In this document: positions 36,128-48,062 of the stretch, piece by piece
How the letters are laid out: each line of letters begins with the position of its first letter
Position numbering within the stretch: the first letter of the stretch is position 1
Origin: Pyronema omphalodes
Lineage: Eukaryota > Ascomycota > Pezizomycetes > Pezizales > Pyronemataceae
Reading direction: 5' to 3'
DNA length: 64,000 nt
NCBI GenBank assembly: GCA_024516155.1
Contig: JAJJXM010000019.1
Span: 434,001-498,000 of the forward strand
The notes under the pieces: generated by a model
Told to the model about the DNA's origin: nothing
The model's database searches: none
What the model saw: only the letters and a program-made list of their open reading frames with translations
Position numbers and translations under genes: made by a program

Positions 36128-36380
36128 ATGGGTTACGGGTGTTCTATTGCTTACAAACTTGCTAGGAAGTCTCCAGTCCATGGATCGGGAATCGCTGAAA
36201 TTTCGTAGTTTTCAATAACCCCGTGCAGACACGCACAATATCCTTTTTTCATCTGTATTCTGGCTACGGCGAGGATTTGATGAAAATTTGAATATGGGAG
36301 TTCAAGGATGATGTTGAGGAATACATGGGGAAGGAATTGAGAAATGGAGAAGAGATAGAAGACAAACAGTGGTATAGAAA
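36128..36380. repeat. Dispersed duplication, copy 2
   Basis: Partner of 33600-33850. The minus strand here reads HQILAVARIQMKKGYCACLH, then GVIENYEISAIPDPWTGDFL and a stop, which looks like a genuine protein C-terminus of unknown family. This suggests the duplicated unit was the 3' end of a gene. Confidence 0.65.
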
Positions 36381-36551
36381 GAGTATAAGCCGATATAGAT
36401 GGATTACCACAGCTGTTTATAACTTCGCCCATCTCAAACCCAAATTGAAGATGACCCCTGATAATTTTCATTTTTAACCCGCTTGACGAGCGCGTGCTGC
36501 ACGTCAAAGTCAGTAATTTATGTGCGTGTGGTCTCTCAACTGTAATCTTTA

Positions 36552-37256
36552 GGGCCTGTTTGGTGGTACGGAATACGCCGTAGTACACGCTAATACATGG
36601 AAATACATAGACATTTGTATTTTCCGCGCGTTTTGTGGGCCCGTATACAGGGACAAGAATACATTGTATTCGACCTGTTTTTGTATTCTACCCGACCCCT
36701 AAATACATTTCATGTACCACAGAGTATCACAGAGGACAACAACGAGCGAAAATTTTCACACCACCACTAAACCAAATGAAGCAACGCGACCCCAAAAAAA
36801 TCGCGTAACAGCCACCGTGACATCGCCAAATGTGAGGCCGTGATGAAAACTATTTCCACACATCTTCAACCATCGGTCGCCAATTCCACGCCCACAATCA
36901 TGCAAAACCATTGACAGCTGGGACTTGATGTTGCCAAACCCGCTCCGTAATTCCTCATGATGCGCGTGTGTATAGGCGACGTGCATTGATGGGGAGCAGT
37001 TGATGGTGACTTCAGAGGGTAAACGCGTTCGGAATACCAGATGGTTGGTTGTCGCTGGATGGAATGTGGCTGTAGAAAGTGGCTTGTGGGGAGAACCCAC
37101 CGGTCCTAACAGGCGCTGTCTACAGCTGTCCTCGCGCCGCAAAACGATTTTTCCTAGCGCCAAATACATGGTATTCATGTATCGTGGTACTGGGACCTAA
37201 CCTTGTCTACGGGCAATTTTTGAACCATAATGTATTTTTTACCGCCAAACAGGCCC
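36552..37256. mobile_element. Harbinger-like MITE, 705 bp, TTA target duplication
   Basis: The left end is GGGCCTGTTTGGTGGTA and the reverse complement of the right end is GGGCCTGTTTGGCGGTA, so terminal inverted repeats match at 16 of 17 positions. Both ends are flanked by TTA (36549-36551 and 37257-37259), the 3-bp duplication typical of PIF/Harbinger elements. Subterminal AATACAT words occur on both sides. The internal frames (up to 140 codons on minus) show no transposase features, so it is probably non-autonomous. Confidence 0.85.
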
Positions 37257-38037
37257 TTAATTTTACTCCCGTGAATTCCTTGTCCAAAAGGCTGTAATAG
37301 ACCATTCAAGCCACATAAGAGGAGGAATTTCTCAAAAGTATGGCCATAATGCGTGGTGAAAATTGCTTGACGCAGGATTTTGTCCACTAGTACAATTTTT
37401 AAACCGGTGCTTTTATCTCATAGACAAGACTGACCGCTTCATGACCTGATCCTATCGAGAGAATAAGGATATTACCTCATTACTTGTGTAGCTATATGGA
37501 TTTGAGCGCAGTTGGTATGCCGACTGTCGTTTGTATGAAGGTATAAGACGGGCCTGTGGGTGATGTGTCGTCAGTTGGCGCATTATGGCATAGAATTCCG
37601 TATACTGTCGGGATGACGCCACGGTAGTGCAGAGCGAAATACATTTCCCAAGGCTTGTTCATAATTCGAGTTCATATGTGCAATAGTAGAGGCTGTGGAA
37701 AGGCACTCGTAGAATCATGTTTGTGGGTAAAATGATGATTCGGCGCGGTCATACAACTAGCAAACCATCACATCATCCCGTCTTCGCCAGTAAACACTTG
37801 AATCACTCGAACAAAGCATCGTTATTACAAAAAATTGGTATTCGATTCATCTGACCACATTGAACATGCTGTATGTCGCCTATTCGGCTCTAGGCCCGTC
37901 TACTAGTATTTCCAACCGCATCATTCACCATTTCCCATCAAAAAAAGAAACCCTTGAAACAAAAAACCAAACCCAAACCACCGTTGAAAAAAACAATTAA
38001 CCCGCTTTACTAACCAAAGAACAGTAAAAGGAAATAA

Positions 38038-39867
38038 TTAGACAGGGGGGATCAAAGAATTCTTGCGCTTGACATTAACTCCAGCGTGGATACCCTGCTT
38101 AATGCGCTTCATAGTAAGAGCCGCGATAAGCGCCGCACCCACTCCACTTCCGTCTTCGGAAGGCAGCATCTGGATAGGGTCCTCACGGACGTCTTTACCC
38201 CATCCGAAGATCTCACGAAGAGCCTGGGCTCCACGAGACTGGAAGTGGGGGTACAAGTTGAAGACGGAACCGTCAGCTCCGACGTGGCAAGAGGTGATTC
38301 CCTTCTTCTTGGCGATGGCAGCAACACCACAGGCGGAAAGGCGGGCGGCACGGGTTCCGATAAGCTCGGCGAGACGGCGGCAAAGCTTACGCTCGGGCTC
38401 GGTGGTGTCGATCTTCAACTTCTTCTCGAAGAGGGCGTGGGTCTCCATCAAGTTCTCCCAAGGGTCGCTGCAGGGGGTTAGCATTTTGAGCTTTCAAATA
38501 AACTGGACAAGCCACTCACTTCTCAATGTCAGCCAAGAAGGAGGCATCCAAAGAGTACTCCTCCTGCAAAGCACTAATATCCTGTCCCTCAAAGATCTTA
38601 ACCTCAGGGTTGGCGTGCAAGTCAACAAGGACGAGACGGAAGAGCTCTCCGAGGTAGAGACCAGCGACCATCTTCTCAAAGATCTGCTGGCCGGGACGGG
38701 GGGAAGTCTTGTCAATGTGCACATCATAGACAGTTCTGGGGAGGACAACACGCTCGTTGTCGAACGCACCCCACTCGCAGTTGATGGCGATCTGGAGGTT
38801 GGGGTCAAGTCCGAGGTGATCGAGCTTGGGAACACATCCGACCTCCTCCATGTAGGCGGCATTGCACCCAGTTCCGAAGATACATCCGATTCTGGTAAGG
38901 GGATCGGTGTAAGCGGAGGCGATGAGAGTTCCGGTCGTGTCATTGACCAACGCGGTAATCTTAATTGGCACTCCCTGTGGTTATGTCAGTATTTGTCAAG
39001 CAACAACCCGCCTTCAGAGAATGCTTATGCTCACCTTGCGCTCCAAAGCCTCCTCAAACATAGGCACAACATCCTCTCCCTCAACACCGGCAATGTCGAA
39101 TCCCTTGGTCCAGCGCTGCAAGATTCCGTGGTCAATGGCGTCCTGTGTGCAAGGGTAGGAGAAAGTGAATCCCAAGTGAAGGTCCTTGAGCTCGCTAATG
39201 TCTTCTCCCTCGTGGTTCGCAATCAAGAACTGCTTAACACACTCCGCGATGTAGTCAAAGAGCTGCTCTCCGGTTCCGGACTTGAGCTCCTCGGGAAGAC
39301 GGTACTTTGACTGGTAGATGTCGTACTGTCCCTTCTCATCAGGAAGCTCAACCTCGCACACACGCAAGTTGGTTCCTCCCATGTCGAGCGCCAAGTAAGT
39401 TCCGGTCTCCTCTCCGGAAGGGTATCCGATGACCCAGGTGGGGTTCATGGGCTAATTTGAGCAACAGTTAGTATACAGCAAGCTTCAACAACGAGTAACA
39501 ACAAGATACGTACAATAGATCCTCCCTCTCTAGTAAGTCCTGTTGGGATGACTTGTTAACTGGATGTTTCGATGCTTTGAGCAGAACTTCTTACCCTTCT
39601 CAAGCTCCGACTGGAACTTGGCCACGATCTCATGAAGCTTGGGCGTTTCAACAGTGAATTGTGCCTCTAGATCCTTAATCTGCTTCATCAAGTCCTTGGG
39701 GACATCGTGCATAGAACCTTTTCGATAGGTCAGTTTTCAATTGTCCGGAGCTATGAAATCGTCGGTAATGACTTCGAAAGCTTCATCGCGACATGGAAGA
39801 AGCTGGCGGAGCTGGTGGAGAACTAACCCTTGCGACTGGGCGCCTTTCTTCCTCCCTGGAAAGACAT
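38038..39867 (-). CDS. hxk1: Hexokinase
   Basis: Cytosolic ATP:hexose 6-phosphotransferase; first step of glycolysis and, in fungi, a glucose-repression sensor. Six exons: 39867-39828, 39717-39595, 39539-39514, 39451-39035, 38974-38520, 38467-38038; 496 aa, the family size. The reconstructed N-terminus MSFQGGRKAPSRKGSM resembles other fungal hexokinases. Motifs: phosphate-1 LALDMGGTNLRV (about 83-94), sugar-binding LGFTFSYPCTQDAI and GILQRWTKGFDI, GCIFGTGCNAAYMEE, and C-terminal VGADGSVFNLYP and SEDGSGVGAALIAAL. SYPCTQ and WTKGFDI favour hexokinase over glucokinase. Exon 3 is a 26-nt microexon, and intron 1 ends in AAAAG rather than YAG. Codons are strongly biased, as for an abundant protein. 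Confidence 0.93.
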
Positions 39868-42800
39868 TTGATTCTGTATCTGTAGTGAAATATGCCAAAT
39901 TCCTCAGGATATTGTGATGTGGAGAACTCCTCTTTTTGAAAGATGAGAATGAAAAAAAAGGTGGAGGAGTTGGCGGTGTTTCGAATGCGGTGGTGGGGCG
40001 AGAAATAAAGCTGGTCTTCCTGTACAAGACGGGAGAAGATTCAAGGCGGGGGTTCCAAGAGGGAGCTAGCAGGGGTCCGAAGAGGGGATGGTAGAAAGTT
40101 GACAAGGTCTGACAAGGTCCGGCAGACAGGGGTCGACACGAAGATGAGTAACCACGCCATCAGCTTGTTACGTCAATGATGGTTGACGAGGAGAGCCATC
40201 ATTACGCCTGGATATATTGAGCATTTCACGGATTACGGGTCTCCGAAAGTTTATTAAAAATTGTGTTTCTAGGAATTCGAATTTTTCTGCTATGTATCCC
40301 TAGGAATTATGCATATCACCATTGATAAACAAGACCGAAAGATTAATATTGTTCCATTGATAAACAGGACTAAAAGATTACTGTTGTCATTGTTATTATT
40401 ATTGCTTTTTGGATCTTGGGGTGCCTGAATAGCCCAGGGGCGAACTGGGGCGAACTGGGGCACATACTTTTGTCCTACATTTCGCCAAAATTCCGCCTCC
40501 ACATCCCACGTACATATCAACAGGACATGCAGGAAAACGCATTAAATGATGAAGACAAAAAGAAAAAAGAAAAAGAAAGTAAAAAAAAAGAAAAAAGGAC
40601 AAGAAAAAGCAAATTCCAACTCTCAACCCCCACAAGCAACACGATATTTTTCTCCTCACATGGACATCTAAAAATCTTCTTCCACTCATCAAGCTTATGC
40701 ACATTCCAAATGTCATCGCTCTACTTATAACTTATGCATAAGCAGCATACATCGCCCTCCTTATTCGCTTATCAGGAACTTTCCCCTCATCATCACCATC
40801 ACATAGTGTGGTGGTATCGTGGTATCATCGTCGATATCGGTGTTCGTCCCGACTTAAAACCCTAACCCAACCGGAAAAACCTTTGGCGCCTGAAAACTAA
40901 GGAATCCCACCATAGGGAACTTGGGAATCTAGGCAACATAGGGAAGCATGCTTGAAATAAGCTTGAAGTAAGCGGCGTTTTCGGTGAGACTTGGTATGGT
41001 GGACATCTGTTAAAATCTTTTTTGGACCTAGTTTTGTCTGGCTGGACTGCGGAGACGCGGCTTGGATATGTGGGGATATGGAGCGATACAGCAGCGAGCG
41101 AGGGTGCGAATACTCGGCGAATGTCTCGGCGAAACACTCGGCGAAATACCCCGTCCGGCTTAAAATTGCGGGGAACGGAGGAGGGGAAATCTTATTTGCG
41201 AAAGGGGGATAAATTGAGGGGCCGAGAAATTCTAGGCGGAGGTCGGAAAAGCTAAAGTACTACGATATGTATGGTGCACAGGTGAGATGAAGAGAAAATT
41301 TTTTGACACAAATGTGGCTACATACGGTGCTACGTTACCATATGTACGTACGTTCTGAATGCTGTACGGTATGGTGATTGAGATCTCAGATACTCCATCT
41401 GCTATACTCTACTGCTGCTTGGTATCCAATCTGCTGTTAAGAATTCCTTCTACCATACATACTTTACACATCAATTCCCTACGCATGTACGTAGTTTCAA
41501 AAGTTCGGGAAAAGTATGTCGACGTTTGCATTTTACGTATGTAAAGCAGCCGAGTACAGGGGAAAGAAAGTTTTACAATCTCCCGTCGGTCGCTATGTAT
41601 GCTATGTAGTATGCTAGTACATATGCTGGTATGCTTATATGTATATATAATGGTATACCTTACAGCTTATTCATGATGGCAAAATCCTTTTTATGCATGG
41701 GGAGTTTATATTTCACCATATATGGTGACACCGCAGCACATTCTCGTGCGCATTCAACTGTCGCTCAAAAGTGCAAACAAGACAATGGAAAAAAAAAGCA
41801 AGACCGATGAGCTCAACACCGATGCGATACGTCCTCTACAAACATGATAGCACTCCCATAATTCCCCTACATACATATTTCCCATAGTTCTCATAGCTCG
41901 TCTATGTATGTAACAAAAATGACATCGCCTATGTAGTCTAAGCTCACGCCTTCCCGTAGTGCATAGGGTTAAACCCGAGCCAACTCAACCCAACGCCATT
42001 TCCGTAACCGAGGACTTTGTGAAGCGAACCATCAATTGGCACTCAATTTAGGATAATTCAAGATTATCAGTGATTTCTGAGCTTCAAGATATACCAGTGT
42101 TTCGAATATATTCTTATTAGCATTCCCATTAAAATATTTTTAGTAACAGATAAACGATGAACCCAGGAACCAAGTATCCATACATATGACGACTGCCTAG
42201 CGACCGCCTTACGGCTAAGGTTCCGTTTGATGAGGTATTAATGATAGTATTTTCCTCATTTCTTCTTTTTGTAGTTACAAAATAAGTAGCGAAATAATAC
42301 TACAGACGGTAACGTAACTTACCGCAATGCCTGCGGTACGATTGAGATTAAGGCTAGGATTTGTAGAGATGGAGTCAGTGATATTTTTTGTATATTATGG
42401 ATGATGGATGCGGCTTCTGGTATTGAAGATTGAAGGGTTTGTTTATTTAGATCTTGGGAACGATATTGGCTTCAATGGGTTTCTTTTTTGAAGGGAGAGA
42501 GGGAGGGGGGACTGATAGATGGCTAGGGTTTTCATGGATTCATCGAGATTTAAATACATTATTAGTGGTCGGGGAGATACCGAGGGGTAGGAGTATTATA
42601 TCAACTATGGTAGAGCAGTGCAGAAGCCAACCAAGTCACAAGTGTCTACGTAGTTATAAGTATAACTTCCCATAATAAATATAATATACGCAAGCATACT
42701 GTAATCAACATCCCTCACAAGTCAGACTCTAAAGTTTAAACCACCAATCGACACAGAATTCTTGGTATTAATGCACATCGCGCCCTACTCCCAGAAACAA

Positions 42801-43104
42801 AACACAGCAATCACACCCCCTTACTCATCCATCACAATCGTCTACAATCATAAAAGAAAAAGGCTAGCACTAACTCCATAAAATACATCGAAAATTCTCA
42901 TATGGAATCGAAAAGTAGAGTCTAATATACACATTTGATATTGTTTAGTTGATACATCCGCTGTTGACATATAAACACCATTCACTCCTCCTTCTCCTGC
43001 ACACCCCTCCCTACCCCCCTACCCCCCAAATCCCCACCCCTCGTTTTTATCTTCATAAAATCTACCCATCGACAGCCATTGGTACCTGGTGGTAAAGAGA
43101 GCAC
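39868..43104. other. Intergenic, nothing recognised
   Basis: Begins with the hexokinase promoter. The rest holds purine-rich low complexity (40550-40610), TATG/TACG-type simple repeats (about 41590-41660) and a lone sequence resembling one Harbinger end (TAAGGTTCCGTTTG at about 42225) without a partner. The last 400 bases are CT-rich 3' flank of the J-protein gene. Confidence 0.5.
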
Positions 43105-45409
43105 TTAAATCAAATCCTGCCTCTTCGGCGCCGTCAAGCCTCTCTTCCCCCTTACGACCGCCTCATGTTCTCTACCCTGGAAGAGATACTTAACCTTCAG
43201 TACCTTTTCCATTCCGGGAGCAGGATCATAAAATCCAATGATACGACTCTTATCAATACCCGACTGGATGACCAGCTGGCCATTTTCGACGAGAGCCTGA
43301 ACGGGGATAGTAACATCCGTTACCAAATCCTTCTTCTTCTTTTCGCCACCAAGAAGTCCAGTTGCATTACCCAACAACCTATTCTCCTGTACCTCCACAC
43401 CCCAAGTTGCTTCAACAACAACCAAACCTCCTTCTTTCCGTTCCTTGTTTCTTCTTGCTTCCACGCTAACCCTCATAACATTCTGGGCTTCCTCGGCTAA
43501 CTTCTTTCTTCGCGCTGTCTTCGCTTTATGGATCATCCGAACCCTCTCTTGTTCTTCACGGCGGATTTTTCTATCCCTTGGTCTCAGCCAGAAGATTTCT
43601 GCTGCAATGTATGAAACAAAAGGAATTCCTGTAGCGTAGAGGAAGAGTTTATTATCCGGAACTGGAGCGATGATAATGGGAATATTGATTCTCTGGCCCA
43701 AGCGGGACCAAGTCATACCAATCGTGACACCTTTACCGCCGGTTGCACCTCCAGAGGAAACTGAGATACCGAGAGTAGTGTTATTGAAAACACGGCGGGT
43801 TGCTTTAACTGTATATTGAGCCGCACCAGTAATATGTAAGGTTCCTTCTACACCGAGCCGGATACCAACATTTCCAGGTTTTGTTTCCAAGGTCTTTGAA
43901 GGACTTGCGAGAGTGGAACCTAGGAAAAAGGTTCTGCCCCATGCGAACTTGGCTTGTATTCCTCGAGCCATCAAACCCCCAGTTATCGAGACTTGATATG
44001 TTTCCGTTCGCTTACTTCTGGAGGTTTTCGGTGTCCTGGCCTTTTCGCCGTTGCCACTAGCAGATTCCTCCGCGTCGGCGAATACCGCAGACACAGGATG
44101 GTAAATCCAGCCGATACTGAAGAATCCATTGCGCACCTGACCAGGCTTGGCCAGGGAGAATACTTCATTTAACCCAGTGAGCCAGGTTACGCTGCCGGTG
44201 TTTATACCGATGAAAACTGAGTTACGGAGGTTAAGACGACGAGAAAGGGAGACTTCAGTGATCGGGGCTCTGTCAAGACGAGGTAGCGCAATGAAAGTCG
44301 CCCGAGTAGTAAGGGTGTTTTGGCCAAAGTTTCTGGAGAGCACGGTGTTCACCATCGGTTGAGGGAGGATACCGGCTTCGATAGAGACAGCATTACCAGC
44401 CATCAAGGAGGCCAAACTGACAGGAGCATCTGGGGGTAGAGATGGGAAGGAGTGGTTGAGACCTACTCCGAGGTTGGTATTGGCTACAATTGTTGAAGGG
44501 AGGTTTTGGTTGGGTTTATTTGGAACACCGCCGATTTGAGCAGAGAGGGAGAGGGTGGGGCGGGGGCGGGGGTCTTCGGATGAAGTAGCTGAAGTCGGCT
44601 TCTTTTTCTCGGGGGAGGTGGTCCAGAGGTCGGAGGGTTTCCGGGGAAGAGGTTTCTCAAGAAGTTCTCCAAGCTCCGGCAAAGGAATCTGAAATGTGTG
44701 GTTGACCTGGTACTGGCTCATTCTGCCGATAGGGTAGGGTTGGAATGTTTTTGTAACTCTTCCAGTTTTGGGGTCCGTACTGACGACGAGCTGTGTGAAC
44801 CATAAACCGGAGATGTCGAATGCCGCCGCGACTTTACCTGTAGAGACAACCAGTTCGGCAAGATCCTCTTCCTTCTTTTGCCTCATCTGCTCCTCTAACC
44901 AGAGCTTGAATTGCGCCGGAGTCTTGGTTCGAGCTCCAACTTGTAGGGTCCGTTCTTTAACACCCTCCGCTCCAAATTGATCATAGATCATCCTCTGTCT
45001 AGGGTTAATGAGGACTTCGTAGGCTTGGATAATCTTGTTGAACTGTCTAGTCGCTGATTCTCGCATTTCAGGTGACTGCTTGTCTGGGTGGAATCGTTTC
45101 GAAAGCGCGTGATAAGCAGCTTTAATTTGAGCGGATGTAGCCTATATATATCAAATCAGATATTTGTCTCCAAGCTCCTCCGACTTGTAAATTACTCACA
45201 GTCGGCGATACATTGAGAGTGGAGTAATAGTCCGCCTCATCATCATCTTGCTCCTCCGCGTAGTCTTCCTCTAATAGTTTCTCCTCCTCCCTCTCGTCGA
45301 GATAAACACCACCCTCCGGAGGCATCGCGCTTCCGTTTCCTCTTGCCGAGTTCCAGTCGGTAGTGTCGCTCGCCCAGGAGCTGTTCATACTCGTGTACTG
45401 ATTCGCCAT
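43105..45409 (-). CDS. DNAJC11-type J-domain protein
   Basis: J-domain co-chaperone of the DNAJC11 family, which in animals associates with the MICOS/mitochondrial cristae machinery. Exons 45409-45200 and 45141-43105 (intron 58 nt, GTGAGT...ATATAG) give 748 aa. An acidic N-terminus is followed by the J domain (DYYSTLNVSPTATSAQ, HPD at residues 88-90, FNKIIQAYEVLINPRQRMIY). A long beta-rich middle follows, with many G/T/S strands resembling a membrane-beta domain. A basic coiled stretch (RRKKLAEEAQNVMRV) precedes the C-terminal DUF3395-like module with GFYDPAPGMEKVLKVKYLF. It is longer than the human protein (about 560 aa) because of middle-region insertions. It is divergent from the Tlg1-type gene, with 451 bp between starts. 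Confidence 0.9.
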
Positions 45410-45860
45410 TTACTCGGTTTGTTCGGTGGTTTGCCGGTGTTCGCGGTTCCGATGATCCAGGCGCAGGTAGTGGCGGGGTGTTGCAAACAGCACCTTTCTT
45501 GACTCCCAGATACAGTCGCACAGTATTATAAATATGGTTGTCGGACAAAGAAAAAGAGATTTCCTTTGTGTATCGGTGGTGGTCGCGGAGGAAATCTACG
45601 ATAATGACGTTGGTCGCTGCTCATCCCATGCCATTCCTAACCCCAGAATGTCGCCAAGGCACAAGCTGTCGGGTATGTATGTAGCAGAGGCGCGCAGTTT
45701 GGGAGAGTGGCCGCGTAACTAATTCAACGCCTCAACCGACTGAGAAATCATCATCGAAGCTTTTCAAAATACAACGTAATTCGTTATAATTCAAAATAAA
45801 CTTCTAGTACACCCCCACCAAACTCTTCCGAAGCTACAATATTCTACAAAGCTATTCAAC

Positions 45861-46801
45861 ATGATGTCCTCGACTACAGATGCGGATCCCTACATTCAAT
45901 TCCAATCGTGAGCTCTCCCATCGCCTATCCTCTGTTCTCCCGCTACAGGCCGTTCACTTCGCCCAGGGAGCTCGGGTGTCCTTTCTCCACAGTATTCCCC
46001 AGCTGTGACCTCCGCTAACTCCTTCTCAGCGAAGTCCAGTCCCTCCTTTCTTCCACCCGTGCCAGCTTCACCAACTTCCTGCGCCTGCGCTCTTTGTCCG
46101 CCTCTCCCACCGAACTCAGCGCCGCACGCCATGACCTTTCCGAAAACCTCTCCTCCCTCTCCGACGACCTTCGTGACCTCGGCGCCGCCGTAAAAGCCGT
46201 TGAAAAAGACCCCTACAAATTCGGACTTGACGTATCCGATGTCGCCTCCCGACGTCGCTTTGTGGAGGAGTCTACGGGGGAGTTAGAAGATATGAAAGAA
46301 GAGCTCGCCAGTTTAGATGCAGAGGATAGTAGGCCTAAATATGGAGGTTTCGTGGGAGACGAGGATGAGGATTTTGGGGAGAGGGGCGGACATGTTATTG
46401 ATGCGAGTGATCCGGTTTCGGTTTTTGAACATCAACAACAGCAGACTATTATGAGGGAGCAGGAACAGCAATTGGAGGGGGTTTCGAGGACAGTGGGAAA
46501 TCTCAGGGAACAGGCGTTTGTAATGGGTAGAGAGCTAGAGGAACAGCAGGAGATGATTGAAAGTTTGGATAATGATACGGAGAGGGTACAGGGGAAGTTG
46601 GGGAGGGGGATGAGGGACTTGGAGAAGTTTATTAAGGCAAATGAAGGTACGTTATGCTCCGGGAGTTTTGGGGGACGAGGGATATTGCGGAGCTTTGCAG
46701 AAGACCATGCTGACAGGAGAATAGATAAAGCAAGCAACTGGTGTATTGCGTTTTTAATATTGGTGCTGTGCATCCTACTTTTCTTGTTGCTGGTGGTTTG
46801 A
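45861..46801 (+). CDS. tlg1: Tlg1/syntaxin-6 type t-SNARE
   Basis: Qc-SNARE for endosome-to-TGN membrane fusion, tail-anchored in Golgi/endosome membranes. Exons 45861-45907, 46030-46646 and 46725-46801; introns 122 and 78 nt; 246 aa. The N-terminal domain (DPYIQFQSEVQSLLSSTRAS to about residue 110) is the syntaxin-6 three-helix bundle with DPYKFGLDVSDVASRRRFVE. The SNARE helix runs from about EQEQQLEGVSRTVGNLREQA to LEKFIKANED, with the central Gln in GRELEEQQEMI. The C-terminal anchor is WCIAFLILVLCILLFLLLVV. Intron 2 is a multiple of three and free of stops, so an unspliced message would insert 26 residues just before the anchor. Confidence 0.93.
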
Positions 46802-47354
46802 AGGCCTTTAATTTCGAGGCTAGGTTAAGATTTTTGTTAAACCTTGTTTTGCGGGAGTTTGGAGCTTTGTTTCCTTTATTTGCTTTATTTACTTTGTTCA
46901 ATGGGTATGGAAAATAATAATAATGTTGGTATATATTTGTTCAAGTGGCCTGTTAAGAGTGGTGGTATAAAGAGACTGGTGGATCATCACAACTAGCGGG
47001 TAGCTGCACTGGTGTACCGCTGCATCAATAAAGCTCGGGGATCCAGGGCTAAACTAATAGAGGCTTCCCCGGATTTATGGATGCAGCTGTACCATTACCC
47101 CTACACCATATTGAATCTTGAATTTTTTATAATTCTCAATTTTCAGGTACCCATCTCTCCGGTTCACCCAATCCTCCCTCTTTCTCCCATAGCTTGATAT
47201 AGATCGCCCACAAATCACCACAAATCAACCGCATGCAATGCACCCCCACCAAATTCCTCCATGTATTTCGCAAAAAGCAAATAGAGACGTGCGGAATCTC
47301 AATTCCAATTCTAATACAGCAACAAGACAAAGCTTCTCTATACAGTAACACCAA
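46802..47354. other. Convergent 3' intergenic gap
   Basis: AT-rich 3' flanks of the SNARE and complex I genes, with AATAATAATAATG near 46915. No further gene is seen. Confidence 0.5.
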
Positions 47355-48062
47355 TTACTCCAAAGGGTAGTCGGATCCAACCTCCTGCAAGTACTTCTTG
47401 TTCTTTACGTGGGCGAAAGGAAGGCCGCAGTATCCGCAGGGAGTAACCTCGGGCTTGTCGACGTTGATGTAAACACGGGGGTGTCCGTTAGGTCCTCCAC
47501 CTGTAGCTGGTTAGCTGTATGCTCAATTCCCAGGTTTCTTGATCTACAGGTTCCAAGGCCATAGGTTCCGGGTCGCCAGATTCTCAGTCTCCAATTAACC
47601 GCGCTTTCAATTCCTCTGTAGCCCGGGACCTCTTTGCCGCCGAATCTGTAGTCGTCCAAGTTCCTGACGACCTTGGAATCCCCGGGCTCTCATTCACCCC
47701 CAGAAGCACGTACCTCCATCACAGCACACAACCCTCTTCTCACTCCACCTAACCGGCTGTTGATGAATGAGTTCAATAGCAGCCCAAGGCGCAGGCTGCT
47801 GGGAGATGTTGGTCTGTTCGAATCTAGGTCCAACCATAGCCTGCTCCTTAGGTCTCTGAGACTTAGACCAAGTCGTAGCTCTGTTTGGAGCCTGGGAATG
47901 ACGAGCGCGTTCAGCAACTTCGAGAGATTCGGAGCCCTCGGGGACGGCGGGGGTGGTCGCGGCAGCCTCGGTAGCTGTGGCGGCGGGAACGTTGGAAACA
48001 GCGCGGACAAAAACCGCACTAGGACGGCGAACCGCAGGGAGGAGAGCCCGGCGGAAAAGCAT
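47355..48062 (-). CDS. NADH:ubiquinone oxidoreductase zinc-finger subunit (NDUFS6 type)
   Basis: Accessory subunit of mitochondrial complex I in the matrix arm, carrying a CHCC zinc site. Exons 48062-47714 and 47500-47355 (intron 213 nt, GTACGT...CTACAG) give 164 aa. The start [20 protein letters not shown] is an Arg-rich matrix presequence. The conserved end spliced across the intron is [20 protein letters not shown] followed by [20 protein letters not shown]; Cys, His, Cys and Cys ligands are all present. The open frame extends 61 codons upstream of this Met but without targeting character, so I use MLFRR. It is divergent from the MPP6-type gene, with only 290 bp between starts. Confidence 0.93.

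Larger units (their letters stand above)
25951..38037. other. Gene-poor, repeat-rich compartment
   Basis: Twelve kilobases without a convincing intact gene. They hold the hAT fossil 3 (29.2-29.43 kb), an 80-bp minisatellite (29.47-29.76 kb), paired gene remnants (29.72-30.40 kb), a 140-bp-spaced direct repeat of GAGCA(G/A)TTTTGCGTTAGGTC (32121 and 32261), a GC-rich promoter-like patch (33165-33300), a dispersed duplication (33.6 and 36.13 kb), T tracts (35078-35111) and a Harbinger-like MITE (36.55-37.26 kb). The rest looks like unique, decayed DNA. Confidence 0.6.

Noticed and set aside
36756..37178. Transposase inside the 705-bp MITE
   Set aside because: The 140-codon frame shows no DDE or helix-turn-helix features and spans the non-coding interior.
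38063..39310. 415-codon plus-strand frame opposite hexokinase
   Set aside because: Mirror frame caused by the strong codon bias of the hexokinase exons; it also crosses the hexokinase introns. The same reasoning removes the large frames opposite the phenol hydroxylase, CoA-transferase and helicase.
42220..42250. Third Harbinger-like element from TAAGGTTCCGTTTG
   Set aside because: No matching inverted end or duplication found within the following kilobase.
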